Source of the DNA: Watersipora subatra
Lineage: Eukaryota; Bryozoa; Gymnolaemata; Cheilostomatida; Watersiporidae
NCBI RefSeq assembly: GCF_963576615.1
Contig: NC_088709.1
Coordinates: 18,796,150 to 18,860,149, forward strand
Direction of reading: 5' to 3'
DNA length: 64,000 nucleotides
How positions within the stretch are numbered: the first letter of the stretch is position 1; each line of letters starts with the position of its first letter. The notes under the pieces were generated by a model. The model was not told the origin of the DNA. It saw nothing but the letters and a program-made list of their open reading frames with translations, and made no database searches. Of the stretch, positions 36,154 to 64,000 are shown piece by piece. Position numbers and translations under genes: made by a program.

Positions 36154-37270
36154 ATAAGTTTGTTTTAAATATTTTATATTAATTTTTGGTAGCTTGCTCT
36201 GACAATTATGAAGCTTCTATTTACAAATATAGTTTTGTTTGTTCATCTTTTCATTTTTCTAGCCATTACCAATGCTTACACATGTCTCTACTGCAGCTGA
36301 TATATACAGCCACTAACGACGCAGCTAGTGACAAAACTTTGACTGGTTGCAGAAAAAAAACCTGTAGAATACTACTACTGTTATGTGGCAACTTTGAAAG
36401 AATTCAAGGAATACTCACTAATTTATGGCTAAAAAGAACAAGTTTGTCAGATTTCTGCATCCGTGCTTTAGTTAAATATTCTGTTGCTAAATGGATATAA
36501 AAAACAACCATGTTTGAATTTAAAGACTCATCGATATGCAGCAGAGTATAAAAATAAAAATAAATCAGCAAAACTTTGCTGATTAGTTATCCAATATAGT
36601 CAGTTATTTTCATGAAATGTTGGGTAAATGCATTTAGTAGCCAACCTATTAGTTTTTTACCAAGCTACCTAAAACAACTAACAAGCAACTCAATCCTTGC
36701 TGGCAGCTACATGTCACCCAAAAATATGATTTCTTAATAGCTATTTTTTCAAAAGCTTTGCATAGCAATTGATACATAAGAAACTTTTGGTAAAGAGATT
36801 CAAAATCCACTCAATGTCTAACACATTCTGAGTGGCAACTTTTTTTATGTAAATGTTGTAAGCTGCCATTAGCAGAAATGCATTGATGACTCGAAAAATT
36901 ATATCACTAGTTTTTTTAAATCTTTTAGTTTTTTGTTATATTTATACTAGTTTTTGTTGAACATATACAACTACATTCTCATACCCATTTTTCTATTCGT
37001 GTTGAGCAAAGTTCTTGACAAGTGAAACAAACGTTTAACATGCTCAAGTTATTGGCCAGAGTGTAATAAATATACTTCAAGGAACAATAATTTCTCAGTC
37101 TATTGACACCCTTTGATTATCTGCTTTTGTAATTTGTGGATTATTTTTACAGCTTTACTTGTTACTGCATTTTAAATCAAGGAAGTTCTGTTGGATGATT
37201 GTAGTGATAATGCTGATTAATGTTCTCATGTTTTATAGTAGAGAAACACACCGCCAAGGCTAGTGTTATA
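36154..37270. other. Non-coding, nothing recognised
   Basis: A 104-codon open frame at 36186-36500 has no recognisable motif or splice context and is left unannotated. The rest is AT-rich. Confidence 0.4.
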
Positions 37271-37274
37271 AGCT

Positions 37275-37592
37275 ATTTTGGGTGGTTCTAACACTTATTC
37301 TAGAACTGTCAGATTAACCCGAAGGAATGCATTTTGCAACGCATCCAGTCTGACAGAGCCAGGTAGCCATTTCACTTGCCCAATGTGCAAAAGACAGAGG
37401 TGGATTTTTAATGTGCCCACATTGTCAGTGCGGTACACAGAGCCTTCAAATCATGGTCTAGATTCGAAAGACCCAGCAATTTTGGGTTGAAAGCTTGCTG
37501 AGAGTTTTATGTCAGATCGGCATTAAGCAGGGCTTGAACCACCAACCCCATGGTTGACAAAGACACTACCACTAGGCCATCCTGACATCTTA
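37275..37592 (-). repeat. tRNA-derived SINE
   Basis: Minus-strand head with A box tggcctagtggtagtgtc (near 37582-37565) and B box ggttcaagccc (near 37540-37530), then about 230 bp of GC-richer body toward lower coordinates. The head does not close into an acceptor stem, so it is a SINE rather than a tRNA gene. The short plus-strand frame at 37278-37490 is a shadow. Confidence 0.6.
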
Positions 37593-38342
37593 AAGTGCAA
37601 TAACTACAACTGCAAAAAACTTATTTTAATTGCATATATTTATAAGCACAAAGCGAACATTGTTTTCTTGGGAAAAATATAATCTTATTCATGACTAGCA
37701 TAGAGATAAAAAGCTAAAGCAGCAGCTTTTAAGCAAATGGACTGAAAGAAATGTCTAATATCTACATAGACAGCTTCTAAAGCATCAAATATTCATATGA
37801 TTCTAAAAAGACTGTCACTCATTTCACGACGTTATAAAATAATGGAATTCTATGAGCGTATGTCAGTTCATTCTTGGTAACAGTTCACCATCAGTAGCTG
37901 AGCTCATCTCTTTGCAAACTTTAGTCTCTCTTGGTTTTGGCTACAGCTCTTCATGATGCACTGTTGTAAGAAGTTACATACATATAATAGATACAAGGTA
38001 GTTGGTAGTAGGTGTGAGCAATAATTTGTTCTTTCAAATAATAGCTAGATGTAATAAAAAAGCCTCACAAATGTAAGTAAATCAGCCTTTGCTATTTACG
38101 ATATTTAAACTTTACCAGATGTTGAGAAAATGCTTTAAAAAATCTGTAGGTCTACAGTCTCGGTTACATTAAGTACACAAACAACTATATTTTACTAGAT
38201 AGACTTCATAGGAGCTTTTAGAAACAGCTTTTCACTCTTAAGACGCTGATGAGATTTTACTGGTGAACATTGCTAATAGTAATAAATGGCTAGTAATGAC
38301 AAAGACAACTAGATGGTTGTCTCAGTCTAACTAGTGACAGTT
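37593..38342. other. 3' flank of the carboxylesterase gene
   Basis: Probably holds the 3' untranslated region of the minus-strand esterase. No second gene was recognised. Confidence 0.4.
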
Positions 38343-60888
<22,546 letters not shown>

Positions 60889-61084
60889 CTAAAATATACA
60901 AAAAAGTTTTGACTTATTCTACACAAACACTTTTGTGTAGATTTGAGGGCATGAGCAAGCATACACAGTACAGCTGTGTAACCTTTGTTTGAAGATAAAC
61001 AAGATATGCTGGCGAGTCGCAGTTACGAATAATTACAGAGAGCCAGCAACAAGATCGAACTAGTTAATTACAAGAGCTCTGACA

Positions 61085-61345
61085 CTACATGTATGTTTCC
61101 ATGACTCCCATGGTGCACAAATTTGAGCCAATTCGTGAGTTAACCGCATCATGGAAACGGCATAAATCCGCAAGATAAGCGAGTTTTGCGATTCACAAAT
61201 CGTTATCGAATCCATCATGCTTGCGAATAATGGAAATGGCACTTGTGAATGATGCGCATTAAAATATAGCTGGCTATTCCATTCTAAACATTTTTACGCT
61301 TCAGTCAATTTTATAGCGATTCAAGCAGTCTCAATGCGCATATCG
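61085..61345. repeat. Diverged member of the 327-bp repeat family
   Basis: It shares atgtttccatg, gcatcatg, atcgaatccatcatgcttgcgaat, ggctattccatt and acgcttcagt with 59450-59760. It lies upstream of the recognised esterase exons. Confidence 0.65.
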
Positions 61346-62165
61346 TTGAACTTAAAACCCCTAGAATGGCAATCACGTGACTTTTACACTGATCGAAATA
61401 CGTAATGCATGCGCCATATTGGAGAGTTAATCGCGTACTAGTTCCGTATGTAAACAAACAGTGAAAAATGACAGAAACGTACATGTTGAATGGTTACTTT
61501 CCGCCTGAGTGTTAATGAAAACTTCTCATAAACAAGGTTTAGAGTGTCCTGATAGAAGAAAACCTATTTATAACATATGGAGTAGGATATAATAAGTAAG
61601 TGGATGTAAAATAGGTTTTCCTGGACCATATTATTCATACAAACTGTTGTTTTACAGATACATAAACACAGCAAATGATATACTCAGGCAAATAACAACT
61701 GTTCCATTGTATTGCAGATTATATTATAGATGCATAAACCATAATGGAGAAACTTAGCACATGAAGTATTTCGATAAAAACAACACATATGCTGCCAAAA
61801 TAGAAACCGTTTCAAGATTTAAGTGATAATAGCTCATGAATGTATGATATGTATAGTATAGTATCTGTGAAAGATGGAATAAACTCCTGCAACAACTAAG
61901 CGGAAATTAAAACAGTTGTAATAGAAGATAATCAAAATAATGCAAACAAGGAAATGCAGGAATTAGTGTAATCAGATGATTAAGCTCATACATACACGTT
62001 ACAGAAACTGTGTAAAAGGAGATTTCCATATCACTGGATATTGAGCAAAGGTGCATCAGAATTTCTTAGAACTAAATCTGATTAGGAATAACAGTACAAC
62101 AACAGCAACAGGTGAATATCACATCACAGTGATTACATTGTTACTGGCCTTTAAAAAGTACTGTT
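61346..62165. other. Non-coding, nothing recognised
   Basis: Searched for the missing esterase first exon on the minus strand; none was convincing. Confidence 0.4.
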
Positions 62166-62533
62166 TTAGTGTTTATGCCGCAAAGATGTAGCTTGCAGTT
62201 TGAATGTACGATTTTTAGCATAATGATGCTGTTGGAGATCACAAAATGATTGAATGAGGTTTTTCATCAATGAAGCACAGTAGTTGGATATGTCATCTGC
62301 TGTGTTCGTAAGGAGTTTTCCAAGGCATAGCACATCACTAGACCCTACACTGCTGATAACATAACCACACAATGGAGTGGATCTGGCTTTGCATTAATAC
62401 GAAAGTATCGATCTGCAGCTAGCAGGTTCCTGATGACACCGTCTGATGGACGCATCAATCCTCTATTGTTTTGTAGCTCGAGTACAGTATAGAGATGTCC
62501 GTACTGGATACTTGACTTAGTAGTAACCAGCAA
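62166..62533 (-). pseudogene. Transposase fragment, frameshifted
   Basis: Two overlapping minus-strand frames look coding: 62345-62533 (NNRGLMRPSDGVIRNLL, ADRYFRI) and 62166-62372 (CGYVISSVGSSDVLCLGKLL, then a helical Leu/Gln region). The GL..PSDGV block followed by YFR and then GYV resembles the C-terminal part of transposases related to THAP/P-type elements. A one-base shift at about 62355 separates them. The family call is tentative. Confidence 0.35.
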
Positions 62534-62773
62534 CTAACGACCAATGTCATGTGACAGCACTTTAGTTAGCTTTCACACAATGTAGCCAGCTATATAGACT
62601 ATACTGTTACCTATAACAGAAGTTTGACATCTAAAATCATTGTGTGCTCCACAAACTGATCAACTCCTAGAGTAGCCCGTATGATGAGAATCTCGTCTTG
62701 AGCAGTAACATTACCTGTCTTACCAGCATCTGATTCTGCACTACATTTGCTGATAAGTTTGTGAAAGGTAGCC

Positions 62774-63570
62774 TTAAACCATAACTGTCACGAACAACTT
62801 TTATCGTGTTTACTAGGTAAATCAGACACGCTGATTCCGATTTTGTACTCAAAATAAAGATTAGTCCACTAACCTTCAAAGTCATTTAGGCTTTTTTAAA
62901 GCGTTGCAATATCCGTCTCGAAAATAACACAATCGGCATTACAAGCTCCGCCTATAAACATGTGACGAAACCTAGCTTTTTCAGAAATGGAAGTTAGGAA
63001 TGTTTAGTCCGATTTAGAATAATAAAGATGGGTGTCTTAAAACCCATTATTATCTAAATCCAGCCTGTAAAATAATTTCAGTTTTTTATGAAAGGGATAT
63101 AAACTGTTTAAAATTGCTTGCAGCTTGTTCCATGACGTTTAAATGGGCTGGACGCCGAGAAAAATGAGCTCAAAAAGCGCAGTTTTATCACAAGCTAGCG
63201 TTGTTATTGCACTTTTTAAATATGCAATGCTAAATAGCTTATCTACCTTTCAGAAAAGACTGATATTATTTTTAAGGCTGAATTTAGATATTAATGGATT
63301 TTAAACCACCCATCTCTATTATTCTAAATCGGTCTAAACATCCCTACGTAACTTCTGTTCCTAAAAAGCTAGGTAACATCACATATTTATGGGCGGAGCT
63401 TGTTATGCCCATTGTGTTGTTTTCGAGACCGATATTAAAACGCTATACAAAGTCCTTCATTACTCTGAAAGTTAGTGGCCTAATCTTCATTTTGATTACA
63501 AAATCGGAATCAGCGTGTCTGAGTTACCTAGTAAATACAATAAAAGTTGTTCGTGGCAGTTATGGTTTAA
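62774..63570. mobile_element. TTAA foldback element with about 292-bp arms
   Basis: TTAA at both ends, then accataactg(t/c)cacgaac inverted. Arms 62774-63065 and 63276-63570 are diverged reverse complements around a 210-bp spacer. The similar short frames in the two arms (TLKVSGLIFIL) are the same repeat read twice, not genes. Confidence 0.75.
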
Positions 63571-64000
63571 ACTGAGTAACAGTAGGATTATTATTCCAAC
63601 TACCTAAACAAACGCATCAATTGCAACAATTACATAAAATCAACAAAAAATGAATGCCTTATTTACATGAAATATAGCACCCTTAAAATACAACAATACA
63701 GTTATGATCATTCTGCTGTAGTCATGATCCTGAAAATAAAATAGGTCAAAATGCTACCACATCGCTTTGCAAAATGAAAATGTGGCAAATTTTACTGGAA
63801 GCGATTCACACACATCTTAGGCATAATGCTTAATGGAAATTTCTTTATCAAGCATCCAAAATGGATTGCATCCATAAAACTATTTCAACAGAAATGACAA
63901 CAAACAAATTGCAGAAATACTGCACAGATGTAGGCCTACTAACCATTGCCACAGATGCATTACTAGAGAGATTTACATCAACATCTTCTGCTAAGCCCCA
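63571..64000. other. Right edge, nothing recognised
   Basis: AT-rich sequence to the window edge with no gene seen. Confidence 0.4.

Noticed and set aside
36186..36500. 104-codon plus-strand frame
   Set aside because: No motif, no splice context, AT-driven composition; directly follows the dispersed element end.
37500..37592. Functional tRNA gene
   Set aside because: A and B boxes are good, but the acceptor stem does not pair and a long conserved-looking body follows; a SINE fits better.
62345..62533. Candidate first exon of the esterase
   Set aside because: The residues resemble a transposase rather than an esterase N-terminus, and no donor of the needed phase is seen.

Overview
The window looks like nuclear DNA of an invertebrate animal. 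It is AT-rich, has split genes with GT-AG introns, and is crowded with eukaryotic transposons: Helitron, Ty1/copia, Ty3/gypsy, tRNA-derived SINEs and TTAA-target MITEs. There are no operons, ribosome binding sites or CRISPR arrays. The element mix and the CTHRC1-like gene would suit a marine or lophotrochozoan invertebrate, but the species cannot be fixed from the sequence alone.

Three host loci can be read. (1) Plus strand, 879-3336: a CTHRC1-like (collagen triple helix repeat-containing 1 C-terminal domain) gene with four phase-compatible exons. A third paralogous last exon lies at 9890-10056. Upstream exons are off the left edge. (2) Plus strand, about 17010-18398: two or three exons of an unrecognised gene, cut into by an autonomous-type Helitron that starts 15 bp after a splice donor. 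(3) Minus strand, 60888 down to 38343: a type-B carboxylesterase gene. Eight exons splice in a single consistent frame to a stop codon, with the Ser (GESAGG), Glu (NGQEG) and His (HADE) catalytic triad. The N-terminal exon was not found and is probably off the right edge.

Layout: 1-675 copy 1 of a dispersed inverted-terminal-repeat element; 879-10056 CTHRC1-like locus, holding a SINE, a CA-rich minisatellite and a Helitron-like 3' end; 11513-11915 CT-rich tract; 12240-16253 GC-richer 5'-truncated Ty3/gypsy element with one LTR; 17010-18398 unknown gene; 18414-26291 Helitron with intact ends and a decayed Rep/helicase gene; 27964-32400 Ty1/copia element with both LTRs, minus strand; 35029-36153 copy 2 of the dispersed element; 37275-37592 SINE; 38343-60888 carboxylesterase. 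The esterase introns hold a near-perfect 365-bp-arm palindrome, several minisatellites, a piggyBac-like MITE, copy 3 of the dispersed element, another TTAA foldback element and an internally deleted Helitron. To the right are diverged tandem repeats, a broken transposase fragment and a further TTAA foldback element.

The most informative structures are: a three-level transposon nest whose empty sites are visible inside this same window; a minisatellite that has copied the 5' splice site of an esterase exon about five times; and the duplicated terminal exons of the CTHRC1-like gene. Most open frames in the mobile elements are interrupted, so those genes are annotated as pseudogenes.
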